Shown: piece by piece, positions 23,830 to 33,761 of the stretch | Layout: every line of letters starts with the position of its first letter | How positions within the stretch are numbered: position 1 is the first letter of the stretch | Origin: Woeseiaceae bacterium | GTDB lineage: Bacteria; Pseudomonadota; Gammaproteobacteria; Steroidobacterales; Woeseiaceae | Length of the DNA: 64,000 nucleotides | NCBI GenBank assembly: GCA_030065915.1 | Contig: JASJCQ010000002.1 | Span: 1 to 64,000, forward strand | Reading direction: 5' to 3' | The notes under the pieces: generated by a model | What the model saw: the letters and a program-made list of their open reading frames with translations, nothing else | Told to the model about the DNA's origin: nothing | Database searches by the model: none | Made by a program: the position numbers and the translations under genes

Positions 23830-25101
23830 ATGACGACGACCCCTGAAATAGAGACCCTGATGCTGACATGCGGTCGGGACGCACGACGTGCCTTCCAGGC
23901 GCTCGGCAAGTTCTCATCGGGCGCGCGAAACGGTGGTCTTATGGCCGCCGCTGACGCGATACAAAATGACCAGGCGCAAATACTCGAAGCCAATGCCGCG
24001 GATCTCGAGGCAGCCAGGGAGAAGGGCCTCTCTGCCGCGATGCTCGATCGGTTGGCGCTGGATGCGGATCGCCTGCGGGGCATCAGCGACGGACTACGAT
24101 CGATCGCCGCCTTGCCCGACACGCTGGGTGTGGTCTCCGATGAATGGGAGCGCCCCAATGGGCTGCTCATTCAGCGTGTCCGGGTCCCGCTCGGCGTCAT
24201 CGGGATCATCTATGAGAGCCGTCCGAACGTGACCGTCGATGCCGCAGGTCTGTGCCTGAAGTCCGGCAACGCTGTGATCTTAAGGGGTGGGTCGGAGAGC
24301 CTGCGATCCAACAGGGCGCTGCACGAGGCTTTTGTCAGTGGTCTCGAGAGCGCCGGCCTGCCGGGCGGTGCCGTGCAACTCGTACCGACCACGGACCGCG
24401 AGGCCGTCGGCTTCCTGTTGTCTTCAATGGGTGACTACGTTGACGTCATCGTGCCCCGTGGCGGACGCAGTCTTGTCGAGAGGGTCAAGCAGGACGCACG
24501 CGTGCCGGTCATCGGGCACCTCGACGGAATCTGCCACATCTATGTGCATTCACAAGCCGATCAGGACAAGGCCGTCGATATCGCCGTAAACGCGAAAATG
24601 CGGCGTACCGGCATTTGTGGCGCCGCCGAGACGATTCTCGTTGACAGGCAGATTGCCGACACCGCACTGCCCGCGATCGTCAATGCGCTGACGGAAAAAG
24701 ACTGCGAAGTCCGGGGGGACAAGGATGTCTGTCATCGATGCCCGAATGCGGTACCGGCAACTGACGCGGACTGGTCGACCGAGTACCTCGATGCCATCGT
24801 TTCGATTCGGGTCGTCGACGGTCTCGATGCGGCGATCGAGCATATAGAGACCTATGGCTCGGGCCACACGGAAAGCATCGTCACCGAGGATCAGGAGGCC
24901 GCTGACCGTTTCCTCGCCGATGTCGATAGTGCGATCGTACTGCACAACGCGTCGACACAGTTCGCCGACGGCGGCGAATTCGGTATGGGTGCGGAAATAG
25001 GGATAGCGACAGGACGCATACACGCCCGCGGGCCGGTCGGTGCGGAACAGCTGACCAGCTACAAGTATGTGGTTAGGGGTAGCGGGCAAATCAGGCCCTA
25101 G
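23830..25101 (+). CDS. proA: gamma-glutamyl phosphate reductase
   Basis: Second step of proline synthesis: NADPH-dependent reduction of glutamyl 5-phosphate. 423 residues. ALDH-like fold with [26 protein letters not shown], and the catalytic cysteine C263 in [16 protein letters not shown] at 23815 overlaps the proB stop by 4 bases and is a possible start, but the ATG at 23830 with GGCAGG ahead gives a length closer to the family. With proB it forms a complete proBA pair; no proC in view. Confidence 0.96.
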   Translation: MTTTPEIETLMLTCGRDARRAFQALGKFSSGARNGGLMAAADAIQNDQAQILEANAADLEAAREKGLSAAMLDRLALDADRLRGISDGLRSIAALPDTLGVVSDEWERPNGLLIQRVRVPLGVIGIIYESRPNVTVDAAGLCLKSGNAVILRGGSESLRSNRALHEAFVSGLESAGLPGGAVQLVPTTDREAVGFLLSSMGDYVDVIVPRGGRSLVERVKQDARVPVIGHLDGICHIYVHSQADQDKAVDIAVNAKMRRTGICGAAETILVDRQIADTALPAIVNALTEKDCEVRGDKDVCHRCPNAVPATDADWSTEYLDAIVSIRVVDGLDAAIEHIETYGSGHTESIVTEDQEAADRFLADVDSAIVLHNASTQFADGGEFGMGAEIGIATGRIHARGPVGAEQLTSYKYVVRGSGQIRP

Positions 25102-25115
25102 CAGGCCCTGCCGGC

Positions 25116-25367
25116 TCATTCCCTGTCGAGTTTCTCGAGGACCTGCGTCGGCGAGTCCGTCTTACGGTAATAGCCGTGGCGAATCGCCATCTTGTCGTAA
25201 GCGATGTCGCGTTCCTCCCGCGTCGGATACCAGTGGAATCGTTCCCAGTCGTCGCCGATCAGGTTTTGCAGCGTGTCGCCGGGCGGCAGCGTGACACGGA
25301 TGCCGTACGGCCGGTCGGCCCCGGCTTCTTCCGGGTTCACGAGATTGTGCGGATGGTGGAAGTCCAC
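25116..25367 (-). CDS. small conserved hypothetical protein
   Basis: 83 residues from a GTG with a GGAG site 6 bases ahead. Sequence is hydrophilic and ordered-looking (HHPHNLVNPEEAG, LPPGDTLQNLIGDDWERFHWY, REERDIAYDKMAIRHGYYR) with no signal peptide or TM segment. I recall similar short proteins in gammaproteobacterial genomes without a known function. It converges with proA, 14 bases apart. Confidence 0.7.
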   Translation of the reverse strand: MDFHHPHNLVNPEEAGADRPYGIRVTLPPGDTLQNLIGDDWERFHWYPTREERDIAYDKMAIRHGYYRKTDSPTQVLEKLDRE

Positions 25368-25441
25368 GGCTTTCTCCGGTTTAGACCGGCGCGATTATAA
25401 CTGACACTGCGCCGGACCGAACACCTCACCGATGGCTCAGT

Positions 25442-26101
25442 CTAACGAACGGAGCCGCGGTCGCCCGCACCTTCCCGGTCCGACCAGCCAAGCAGACGAC
25501 GCGTGATGAACAGGTAAACGGGCTTCACGGTCTGCATCCAGAGTCGGGACAGCAGCCCCGGCTGCGACAGGATGGCTTTTTCGCGGGTTGTCAGCGCATC
25601 GGCGCAATAGGTCCGCTTGTGCTTGAGCAGATGCCGGATGTCCTCGCGGGCAAGCGCACGAAAAAGGCGCGTCCTGGAATTCACGTGCCCGGCCAGCTGA
25701 AAGTCGATGAATGCGACGCCCGAGTCCGCGGTGAGCAGTATGTTGGGCTCTTTGGCGAGATCGTTATGCACGACGCCGCATCGGTGCAGCTTGCGCAACA
25801 GCTTTGCTGCCTGTTTGAAGTAGCGTGGGTCGGTGGGCTTCCCCTGTTGCATGGGTTGGCCGTCCACAAATGTGCGCTCAAGCGTCATGCGATTGACGTC
25901 GATAAGCTGCGGCACACCTGAGACGCCCTCCAGCGCCGCAAGCGCACGCGCCTCGCGATACATGAGGCGCCGGGCGAGCCAGCGAACCCATACGGCGGCA
26001 GGGCGGATGTCGCGGCGAATGACGATCTCGCCGTCGCGCTCCAGCCGCGATACCTCGCCGAACGTGTCTTTCTTGAGCAGTTTTTGCGTAGGAGATCTCA
26101 T
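25442..26101 (-). CDS. RIO-like protein kinase
   Basis: 219 residues. A minimal kinase core: lysine-containing strand EIVIRRDI region, CGVVHNDLAKEPNILL as the catalytic loop (HND in place of HRD), and IDFQLA as the metal motif (D-F-Q for DFG). This is the RIO/lipopolysaccharide-kinase type seen in bacteria. The C-terminal third is basic and carries a hydrophobic patch near VYLFITRRLLGW, so membrane contact is likely. Substrate unknown. Divergent from the large WD40 gene with 59 bases between the starts. Confidence 0.8.
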   Translation of the reverse strand: MRSPTQKLLKKDTFGEVSRLERDGEIVIRRDIRPAAVWVRWLARRLMYREARALAALEGVSGVPQLIDVNRMTLERTFVDGQPMQQGKPTDPRYFKQAAKLLRKLHRCGVVHNDLAKEPNILLTADSGVAFIDFQLAGHVNSRTRLFRALAREDIRHLLKHKRTYCADALTTREKAILSQPGLLSRLWMQTVKPVYLFITRRLLGWSDREGAGDRGSVR

Positions 26102-26160
26102 TACATAGCCAGTATGCCGGCCCGTCAGCTACACTGACAGCTTAAGGCACGAGTATTCCA

Positions 26161-29100
26161 ATGGGCAGCGACTCCGGCAACTCCAGACAAAGTCGATCGG
26201 ATTCCACGGGCTTTTTCAGCGTCGGGACCCCGCTGAATGCCGTGCGGGCCGGCTACATCCGACGGCCTGCGGACGACCTGCTGGTCGAAGCCGTGTCGGC
26301 TCGCCGCTACGCTCACGTGATCTCGGCAAACCGGACGGGCAAGTCGAGCCTGATCGCCAGCGCTGCCGCGCATCTCGAGCACAACGATACGCATGTCGCT
26401 GTTCTCGACCTGCAGCAGATCGGGACCCGGGAAGCGGGATCCGACGCCGGGCGGTGGTTTTACAACGTCGCCTACCGGCTGATGCGCCAGTTGCGCATCA
26501 AGATCGATCTGCAGGAATGGTGGCAGGACAAATCGATCCTCAGTAATCGCCAGCGCCTGCTTGAGTTCTATACGGAGATCGTGCTCGGCAAGATCGACGG
26601 TCCGATTGTCGTATTCGTCGATGGCGTGCAGGTCGTTCGTGATCTTCCCTTCGGCGACCAGCTGCTGGCCAGCGTGCGCGCCGCGCATAACGCGCGATCC
26701 GCGGACCCGGAGTTCATGCGGCTGACGTTCGTGCTGACCGGAGAGTGCGATCCCTCTTCGTTAGTGGATGAGCCGGATCTCTCGCCGTTCAATATCACCC
26801 AGTCCATACCCCTGGACGATTTCTCGCGCAGCGACATCGATCTGTATGGCCCTGAACTGGACATTGAAGCCGGACGCGTCGAGCAGGTTCTCGATCGAAT
26901 CTATTATTGGACTCGCGGGCATCCTTACCTGACACAGAAGTTGTCGCGCGCCGTGTCACGAGCGGATGTTGACGATGACCCCGACGAGTTTGTCGACAGG
27001 TTGGTCATGCAGCAGCTCGCGAGCAGGGCGGCGATCAACAGCGAACCGCACATGAGCCAGATTCACCAGTACATCGTCGGTGACAAGGCTAGTCGTGAGG
27101 CTCTGCTCAACCTCTACGGCCGTATCCGCAAAGGGGTGCCGGTGGCAACGGATCTCGGCTCACCGCTGCAGCGCGAGCTCATCGCCGTCGGGCTCCTCGA
27201 GCTGGACGAGGCAGGCACACTGCGCGTGCGCAATCGCCTGTATGAGACGGTTTTTACCGCGCGCTGGGCCAACGAGAATCTCCCGACACACTGGCGTGGC
27301 CCGGCCATAGCTGCCGCCGTCATTCTCGTCATGCTGATCGTACCTTTCTGGTACACACAATGGCTGCCGAGCCCCTATGTCCGCGTCTTGACCTCGGTCG
27401 AGACGTCGCCGATCGACGCCGAGGTGGCGTGGCTGAATTTCAGGTCCTTCCCGGGCCACTCTGATTCAGCTGACTCCGTATTCGGGCAATACCTGAAGGC
27501 GCGCGCCGAAGATGCCTCCACGGAAGCCGAGATTCGGCAGCTCGCGAGACTGGCTTCCAACATGGCCAGCGAGCCGCAGCTTCCGCAGCGCCTGATCGCC
27601 GAGTACTGGGATCGTCGGAGCCTTGAGGCGATGCGCAACGAGAACCGGCTGGATGGGCTGCTCTCTACAATACGGTCATTCGATCTGTCGACGAGGCTTC
27701 GACGCAGCCGCGCTGCCATGTTGGCTTCTGCCGATCTGCCATTGCTAAGTGCGACGTTGAGCAGGGAATCAGAGCTGAGCCCCGGTGACCTGCGATTCGA
27801 TGCTCAAAATGAACTGGTCAGCCTGATCGACGGCGCGTCAGTCACGCAGTGGTCGGCTGATGCCCGCGGTATGGAACCGAAGCCGGCCTGGGACATGCTG
27901 GCGCTCGAGGTGACACCGCTCGTCCGCCGGGTTGTTGTCGACGCTCCGGGCACCGTCAGACGCATCGGGCTCACGCTCAGCATCAGTCATCCCAGAATCC
28001 AGGATCTTGTAATCAAGCTCATCGCTCCCTCGGGCAAGACCGCCGAGGTTCAACTGGATGTTGAGCGGGCGACGGTCAACGATACGTTGCGTGTGCCTTC
28101 AGCCCAGCTCTCTGAGCTTGTTGGGGAAGACCTGTCGGGAACCTGGAGCGTCAGTATTCGAGACAAGTCGCTGGGACTCGCTGGCTATCTCGTAGGGTGG
28201 AATCTGAATCTGAACGCACAGGTGCTGGTCGAAGACTTCCAGCGCGGGCCGAATATCCCGGACCCTGCCGAGGTGGAGCCGAGCAGTGTCTGGATCGGAG
28301 ACGATGCTCGCTACGCGGTCGCTCGCACGGATAGGAGCGATACCGTCCGAATCTGGGATCTTGCCTACGCCAAGCCATTGGGTGCCGTGACGCTGGCCAG
28401 CAATGAGGGAGTCATCGGCGTCGATGCAACCGGGCAGGAATTGGTTACGGCAACACAGCAAAGTGTACATGTCTGGGATATCGGCACCGGCCGTAACGTT
28501 CGCACTCTGAATATCGATGCTGGCGCATTTGCGATCAGGTTCCTGCAGGACAGTCGACGCCTGGTTACGCGACTGCTTGGCGATATAGAGACGCGCTTCG
28601 AATTATGGTCATTGGACGAGCAGTCACCCATAGGCTCGCTAACGGTCGCCGGATCGCCGAATCTGGACGCCGTGAGTGCGAATGGCGAGGTATTGGCGAT
28701 CGCGGATGCCGAACGCTCGGTTCGCATCTGGAACCTGTCCGGCGCCGAACGACTCGCTCAGTTCGACCTGCCGTACCAGCCGGTCTCTATCGAGCTGTCG
28801 GGAGACGGCCAGCACCTGGGCGTCGTCTATCCCGGAGCTGGCGTCGCCCAATACTCAGTCGCCATGCCTGATTCGCCCGTCTTCGAAGACTTCGGGGCCG
28901 GTGACTGGCGGTTTGTTTTTTCGCCATCGGGTGAATTCACCGCATCCGGACATGGGCGCACGGGCTACCAGGTACGCGATACGCTGGATGGCGCCCTGGT
29001 GGGTCCGCTGCTGGGTGAGCACGCCGCCTCGTCGGCCGGCTTCATTGCCTTCAGCGGGAATGAGCAGGCGCTGATCACGCCATCCGACGACGATGGTTTC

Positions 29101-30147
29101 AGGATATGGAAGAAGCCGCCGCGGGCGGAGCGCACGCGCGTAGACGGTCAATCTGTCTGGGCGCCGGCGCTCGACAGCCCCGTGGTCGTTGCGCCAGATG
29201 CATCCAAGGTGGTTACCGCCAACCGCAGCGGGCATGTCCACATCGTGGCGACAGACGTTAGCTTGTCGGCGCTCGCCGATGCGGCTGAGGACGTCAGCTA
29301 CATTGGGCACCAGGGCGCCGTCCGGTTTCTCGCTATCAGCAACCGTACGGGCCTCGTGGCCAGTGCGGGGGATGACGGCAAGCTGCGTTTCTGGCACTTG
29401 GAGAGCGGACTGCCGACCAGCGAAGTCCTGGAAATCAGCGCCGGAAACATCACGAAGATGGCGTTCTCCGATACCGGCAACCAGCTGGCCGTCCTGGCCG
29501 GGAATAAGCTGCTGCTGGTAGATGTCCTCGCGGCCACCATTGCCCACGAGATCGACTTCCTCGAGACCCAGACCGGCCTCGTGTTCGTGGACGATGAAAG
29601 ACTGTTCGTCGCAAGCAGCAGCGGTAACCTGCAGTCACTGTCGCGAAACGACTCGGGGCAATGGAGCAAGGTTCAGGTCTGGGAAGGCGATACCGCCGTC
29701 ACGCACCTGGCGCTGTCCCCGGACAGTCGGATGCTGGTCATGGCCGACGCCGGCAGTCACGTTCAGCAGATCAACCTGGAGGCAGGCCAGCTGAAGCCGA
29801 AATCCGTCGCTCTTCCGTCACGCATTCTCGATGTCAGCTTCTCACCCATCGGATCGCGCGTGCTGGTTAGAACAGAACGCTGGATGCACGAGCTCAGCGC
29901 GTCGCCGTCCGGATTGATCTGGTCCGATGCCATCTATCTTCCTCGCGTCGCCGGCGACGCCAATATCGCCTTCCGACGTTCCGATCCGGGCAGCTTCTAC
30001 CTGCCGGTCGTCATCGAGGGGCGTATTCGACTGGAGCAATTCAAGTTCAGTGATCGTGACGGCGAGGGTCTGTTCGGGAGCCAGGCCGAGTTGCTGGAGC
30101 TCTGGACCTCGAGGCTCGCTTCCGGTAACACCGAAGCGGCGCTCTAG
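26161..30147 (+). CDS. ATPase / TM / P-domain / WD40 beta-propeller protein
   Basis: 1328 residues. The N-terminal part (1-350) is an AAA-like STAND-type ATPase (AAA_35-like) with a degenerate Walker A, A-N-R-T-G-K61-S-S, a Walker B-like IVVFVDGVQ and a winged-helix-like end. One TM helix lies at about 380-402. A proprotein-convertase P-domain occupies about 573-690 (FITV-type strands; LSGTWSVSIRDKSLG and GWNLNL). From 700 to 1300 come many WD40-like blades (WIGDD, IRIWDL/VRIWNL, LRFWHLESG, and others). The order puts the ATPase in the cytoplasm and P-domain plus propellers outside. This combination is unusual; related cyanobacterial and proteobacterial ATPase-WD40 proteins are thought to be signalling or conflict scaffolds, with no proven role. 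Confidence 0.8.
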   Translation: MGSDSGNSRQSRSDSTGFFSVGTPLNAVRAGYIRRPADDLLVEAVSARRYAHVISANRTGKSSLIASAAAHLEHNDTHVAVLDLQQIGTREAGSDAGRWFYNVAYRLMRQLRIKIDLQEWWQDKSILSNRQRLLEFYTEIVLGKIDGPIVVFVDGVQVVRDLPFGDQLLASVRAAHNARSADPEFMRLTFVLTGECDPSSLVDEPDLSPFNITQSIPLDDFSRSDIDLYGPELDIEAGRVEQVLDRIYYWTRGHPYLTQKLSRAVSRADVDDDPDEFVDRLVMQQLASRAAINSEPHMSQIHQYIVGDKASREALLNLYGRIRKGVPVATDLGSPLQRELIAVGLLELDEAGTLRVRNRLYETVFTARWANENLPTHWRGPAIAAAVILVMLIVPFWYTQWLPSPYVRVLTSVETSPIDAEVAWLNFRSFPGHSDSADSVFGQYLKARAEDASTEAEIRQLARLASNMASEPQLPQRLIAEYWDRRSLEAMRNENRLDGLLSTIRSFDLSTRLRRSRAAMLASADLPLLSATLSRESELSPGDLRFDAQNELVSLIDGASVTQWSADARGMEPKPAWDMLALEVTPLVRRVVVDAPGTVRRIGLTLSISHPRIQDLVIKLIAPSGKTAEVQLDVERATVNDTLRVPSAQLSELVGEDLSGTWSVSIRDKSLGLAGYLVGWNLNLNAQVLVEDFQRGPNIPDPAEVEPSSVWIGDDARYAVARTDRSDTVRIWDLAYAKPLGAVTLASNEGVIGVDATGQELVTATQQSVHVWDIGTGRNVRTLNIDAGAFAIRFLQDSRRLVTRLLGDIETRFELWSLDEQSPIGSLTVAGSPNLDAVSANGEVLAIADAERSVRIWNLSGAERLAQFDLPYQPVSIELSGDGQHLGVVYPGAGVAQYSVAMPDSPVFEDFGAGDWRFVFSPSGEFTASGHGRTGYQVRDTLDGALVGPLLGEHAASSAGFIAFSGNEQALITPSDDDGFRIWKKPPRAERTRVDGQSVWAPALDSPVVVAPDASKVVTANRSGHVHIVATDVSLSALADAAEDVSYIGHQGAVRFLAISNRTGLVASAGDDGKLRFWHLESGLPTSEVLEISAGNITKMAFSDTGNQLAVLAGNKLLLVDVLAATIAHEIDFLETQTGLVFVDDERLFVASSSGNLQSLSRNDSGQWSKVQVWEGDTAVTHLALSPDSRMLVMADAGSHVQQINLEAGQLKPKSVALPSRILDVSFSPIGSRVLVRTERWMHELSASPSGLIWSDAIYLPRVAGDANIAFRRSDPGSFYLPVVIEGRIRLEQFKFSDRDGEGLFGSQAELLELWTSRLASGNTEAAL

Positions 30148-30148
30148 G

Positions 30149-32089
30149 CTAGCGCTCGTCCCCGCGAAGCGTCCTCACAAGCAGCTCCAGACCGGGGGCA
30201 GTGGCCCGACGCCCGGCAACGGGCATTCCTACCGATACCGGTACGCGCGCGAACAGTCTGCCGGGGATTTTCTTCAGCCCGCCATCCCGGCGGCGGCTGA
30301 ACCAGCTGCCCCACAGGCGGCCCAAGGACACCGGTACGACAGGTACCGGTCGGCGTTCGAGAACACGTTCGATCCCCGGCCTGAATCTCTGGATTTCGCC
30401 ATCATAGGTGATGCCACCTTCGGGGAAGATGCAGACCACGTTGCCATCGGCCAGTTCGGCATCGATGGCCTCGAATGCTGCCTCCATCATGGCCTCATCT
30501 TCGCTGGCCGAAGCGATGGGGATGGCTTTGGCATGGCGAAAAATGGCATTGAGTACCGGCGTTTCGAAGACTTTGTAGTACGTAACGAAACGCATCGGCC
30601 GCTTCAGGCAGCCCGCCAGCAGTATCGGATCCATGTAGCTGACGTGGTTGCAAACGACGATCGCAGGTCCGTGTTCCGGGACGCGATCGACACCCGACAG
30701 CCGCACACGATAGAAAACGTTGATGATGATCCAGGCGAGGAATCGGAGCAGGAACTCAGGCAGCAACGAGTAAATGTAGATGGCCACGACGCCGTTCAGG
30801 ATTGCGAGAACCACAAACAGCTGGGGAATCGACAGGCCGGCGCCAAGCAGCACGATCGCGAGTAACGATGCGAGCACCATGAAGATGGAATTAATGATGT
30901 TGTTCGCGGCAATTACGCGAGACAGGTGTTTGCGTTCCGTCCGATGCTGTATCAGGGCATACAGCGGGACGCTGAAGATGCCACCGAATGCGCCGATCAT
31001 TGTCAGGTCGAACAGGACGCGGAGACTGCCCGGCCGTGCCAGGAACTCGGCAACGTTCGAGACAGCAGTCGCGGCCGGCGCCGGTTGGGCAAAGAAAAGG
31101 TCTACGGCGAACAGGCTGAGTCCTATCGAGCCGAATGGCACCAGCCCGAGTTCGATACGGTGCCGGGAGAGGCGTTCACACAAAAGTGAGCCGAGACCGA
31201 CTCCAACGGCGAATGCGACAAGCAGGCACGTGGTGATGATCTCGGTTCCGAACAGAATCTCCTTGGTGTAGCCCGGCAGCTGCACGGTCATGACTGTGCC
31301 GAAGAACCAGAACCAGGAGATCCCCATAATCGACAGGAAGACGCTGCGCTCGCGACGTGCGAAGCCGATTATCCGGATCGTCTCGCTGGCCGCGTTCCAG
31401 TTGATCTGTAGGCCAGGGTCGACAGCCGGCGTCGTGGGAATGCTGCGAGAGGCCAGGTAGCCGAACAACGCGACGACGATCAGGCAGCCCGACAGCAGGA
31501 ACTGCCTGTCCGGATCCAGTGCAACGGCTACGCCGCCGACAATCAGTCCAATAATGATCGCGATATACGTGCCCGCCTCGACGAGAGCGTTGCCGCCGAC
31601 GAGTTCGCGGTTCGACAGGTTCTGCGGAAGATAGGCGAACTTGACCGGTCCGAACAATGTGGACTGGAAGCCCATCAGGAACAGCACGAGCAGCAACAGG
31701 ATATAGCTCTCAGTCACCAACGCCGCGGAGGCGATCAGCATGAGGGCGATTTCGAAGAGCTTTATGCGTCGAAACAGCAGCGATTTCTCGTACTTGTCCG
31801 CCAGTTGTCCCGCGGTCGCCGAAAATATGAAGTAGGGCACGATAAACAGTGCAGCCGCCACATTGGTCAGCTGGGCCGGCTGCATGTCGAGAAGTACGAC
31901 ACCCTGGAATGCGACCAGGATGATCAGGCCATTCCTGAAAATGTTGTCGTTGAGTGCTCCCAGGAACTGCGTGACGAAATAGGGGAGGAAACGACGCTGT
32001 CCCAGCAGGCTGAACTGGCTGCTTTCAGGCAAAACGCACTCTCGAGACGGACCAGTGGACAACTGTACCGGATTTTTTCCGTCGAACAC
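30149..32089 (-). CDS. MFS lysophospholipid-transporter-like / PlsC acyltransferase fusion
   Basis: 646 residues. Residues about 20-430 are a 12-helix MFS transporter of the LplT type (FVTQFLGALNDNIFRN, GPVKFAYLPQ). Residues about 440-640 are a glycerolipid acyltransferase with the NHVSYMD (H-x4-D) catalytic motif and FPEGGIT. It should flip lysophospholipid inward and re-acylate it, a repair route. E. coli Aas has acyltransferase plus an acyl-ACP/CoA ligase with LplT separate; here the ligase part is absent. The start used is GTG at 32087-32089 and is uncertain. Its stop is one base from that of the WD40 gene on the other strand. Confidence 0.87.
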   Translation of the reverse strand: MFDGKNPVQLSTGPSRECVLPESSQFSLLGQRRFLPYFVTQFLGALNDNIFRNGLIILVAFQGVVLLDMQPAQLTNVAAALFIVPYFIFSATAGQLADKYEKSLLFRRIKLFEIALMLIASAALVTESYILLLLVLFLMGFQSTLFGPVKFAYLPQNLSNRELVGGNALVEAGTYIAIIIGLIVGGVAVALDPDRQFLLSGCLIVVALFGYLASRSIPTTPAVDPGLQINWNAASETIRIIGFARRERSVFLSIMGISWFWFFGTVMTVQLPGYTKEILFGTEIITTCLLVAFAVGVGLGSLLCERLSRHRIELGLVPFGSIGLSLFAVDLFFAQPAPAATAVSNVAEFLARPGSLRVLFDLTMIGAFGGIFSVPLYALIQHRTERKHLSRVIAANNIINSIFMVLASLLAIVLLGAGLSIPQLFVVLAILNGVVAIYIYSLLPEFLLRFLAWIIINVFYRVRLSGVDRVPEHGPAIVVCNHVSYMDPILLAGCLKRPMRFVTYYKVFETPVLNAIFRHAKAIPIASASEDEAMMEAAFEAIDAELADGNVVCIFPEGGITYDGEIQRFRPGIERVLERRPVPVVPVSLGRLWGSWFSRRRDGGLKKIPGRLFARVPVSVGMPVAGRRATAPGLELLVRTLRGDER

Positions 32090-32258
32090 CGGGGCGATGC
32101 CGATAGCCAGGCCGAATATTCGCCAATCGCCCTCAGAAATGTGATGTCGCGCTCTTTTTCAGTCCGAATTCTGCGAACTCACGCGGGTTCGTTCAGTTGA
32201 CACCGGTGCTAAGATCGTTCCAGTCACCGATCTATTTTTTATACCAGATAGCCAATTT

Positions 32259-32846
32259 ATGAGATTTGTCCGCCTTACAGCCGTTGTCTGCCTGGTAGCC
32301 TCGTGTGCCGAGGAGCCGCCACCGCGCTCGGTTCAGCAGTTCCTGGATGACTCCATATTGCTGGAGGCCGCGATGGTTCGCTGCGCTGCGAACAGGGTCC
32401 AGACGCGCTACGAGGCTGAGTGCGTCAATGCCCGCGAGGCCACGAATATCATCGCCGCGCGGGAAGAGAGAGAGCGGCAGGCGGAGATGGAGGCGCTGTC
32501 GGAGAAGAAGCGCCGAGCGCTGAGACGTACGCTGGACGCAAGAGCCGAGGCGCGAAAGCGCGCGGCAGAGCAGGAGCGCCTTCGCGAAGAAGCCGCGTAC
32601 CTCGCCCAGTTCGGCGAGCTGCCACCGGCCGCCGTGGTGGACGAAGGCGCAGACGACAGCGGCAACGCGCCAACCGCGCTATTGCCGTCTGGCGAGTCTG
32701 AAAAATCGTCCGCTGCCGGTACCCCGATGCCCAGCCCGGTAGACGGCGGCAACGCACCGGGCATCACGGTTGAACCGGAGGAGCCGGAACCGTCGGATCT
32801 GTCCCAGATTCGTGAAGAGCTCCGTAACCGGCAGCAGCCTGACTAG
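32259..32846 (+). CDS. EexN-like lipoprotein
   Basis: 195 residues with lipobox V-A-S-C16 and the N-terminal pattern CAEEPPPRSVQQFLDDS, MVRCAANR and ECVNARE, which matches the Cys-rich small EexN entry-exclusion/periplasmic lipoproteins. After residue 60 it has a charged helical stretch rich in Glu/Arg/Ala and an acidic, proline-containing tail. EexN acts in conjugal entry exclusion in some plasmids, but chromosomal copies are common and untested. No conjugation gene is nearby. Confidence 0.68.
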   Translation: MRFVRLTAVVCLVASCAEEPPPRSVQQFLDDSILLEAAMVRCAANRVQTRYEAECVNAREATNIIAAREERERQAEMEALSEKKRRALRRTLDARAEARKRAAEQERLREEAAYLAQFGELPPAAVVDEGADDSGNAPTALLPSGESEKSSAAGTPMPSPVDGGNAPGITVEPEEPEPSDLSQIREELRNRQQPD

Positions 32847-32866
32847 CTCACCGCTCGTAACCCAAT

Positions 32867-33670
32867 CTAGAAATCGTCTTCGGGATCCGGCATTCCGAAC
32901 GTCCGTACCCTGGACTCTTTCTGCTCTTCCTGATCGGTCGGATTGCCCGCGTTGGTACCGGCCTGCATGCCGGGTTGCTTCGGCAGGCGGCTCGTCTGGC
33001 GAGTCAGCAACTGCACGAAATCATTAGCGATGTTGGGTGCGACATTGGGCGAACTGGCGAATACCCTTTCCGGCGTCATGTCTGCGCTGCCGTAGAACGC
33101 TGCGTTCGCTTTCCTGTCCATCGTGACGCCCGATCCCTCAAACGAGACGCCGGCAAACAAACCTCGACTTCGCGAATAGGAAACGACCTCGGCCTTCAAG
33201 GCCAGGTCTGTCGCTACGCCGGTAGCTCGACCAACCGGCCCTGCCGCAACGGATGCGTCGGCGCCCAGCGTGAGTTTGCCGTTGCTGATGCCGTCCACGC
33301 CCTTGCGAGTCTTGAAGACCAGGATGACGTCCGTCGACTGAGCACCGATCTGCCAGCCGAAACTGCCGCCGGTGAGCGCGATAAAGGCCGGATTGCTCCA
33401 GGAGTTATCGTCCTGGCGCACCACAATGACACCCTTGCCCCGACGCGCGCCGACCCCGAATCCTACTTTGACGACGTTGGGTACGACAGCGATGGCATAG
33501 GCGCGCGACAGGAGAGACGGTGGAATCGACTGCTCCGGAATTCGGAGCAGCTGGTCGAGAACGTCCGCCGCATCAGCGACGCGTTGCTCCTCGCGTGTCG
33601 ATGCATACGAGTCGATAGGGAGGCAAAGCCCCGCCAGGACAAAGCTAAAGATGATGTGTCGAAGCTGCAT
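32867..33670 (-). CDS. SYLF/Ysc84-family lipid-binding protein
   Basis: 267 residues with a signal peptide (cleavage after about residue 23). The body has the Ysc84/SYLF fold: ADVLDQLLRIPEQSIPPSLLSRAYAIAVVPNV, VGFGVGARRGKGVIVVR, GGSFGWQIGAQSTD, and AGVSFEGSGV. Eukaryotic SYLF proteins bind phosphoinositides and actin; bacterial members are exported and their ligand is unclear. The C-terminal 50 residues are low-complexity and hydrophilic. It converges with the EexN-like gene. Confidence 0.87.
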   Translation of the reverse strand: MQLRHIIFSFVLAGLCLPIDSYASTREEQRVADAADVLDQLLRIPEQSIPPSLLSRAYAIAVVPNVVKVGFGVGARRGKGVIVVRQDDNSWSNPAFIALTGGSFGWQIGAQSTDVILVFKTRKGVDGISNGKLTLGADASVAAGPVGRATGVATDLALKAEVVSYSRSRGLFAGVSFEGSGVTMDRKANAAFYGSADMTPERVFASSPNVAPNIANDFVQLLTRQTSRLPKQPGMQAGTNAGNPTDQEEQKESRVRTFGMPDPEDDF

Positions 33671-33761
33671 GATCTGATCCGTAGGTTGTCACGCGCTTTA
33701 TGCGCTCTACACCCTGAACATTATGTGAACGAAAAGTTCAATCATACGCGGAAATTGTGGG

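Noticed and set aside
32259-32846. Conjugative element marked by the EexN-like lipoprotein
   Set aside because: No relaxase, type IV secretion, integrase or attachment repeat is near; base composition does not change.
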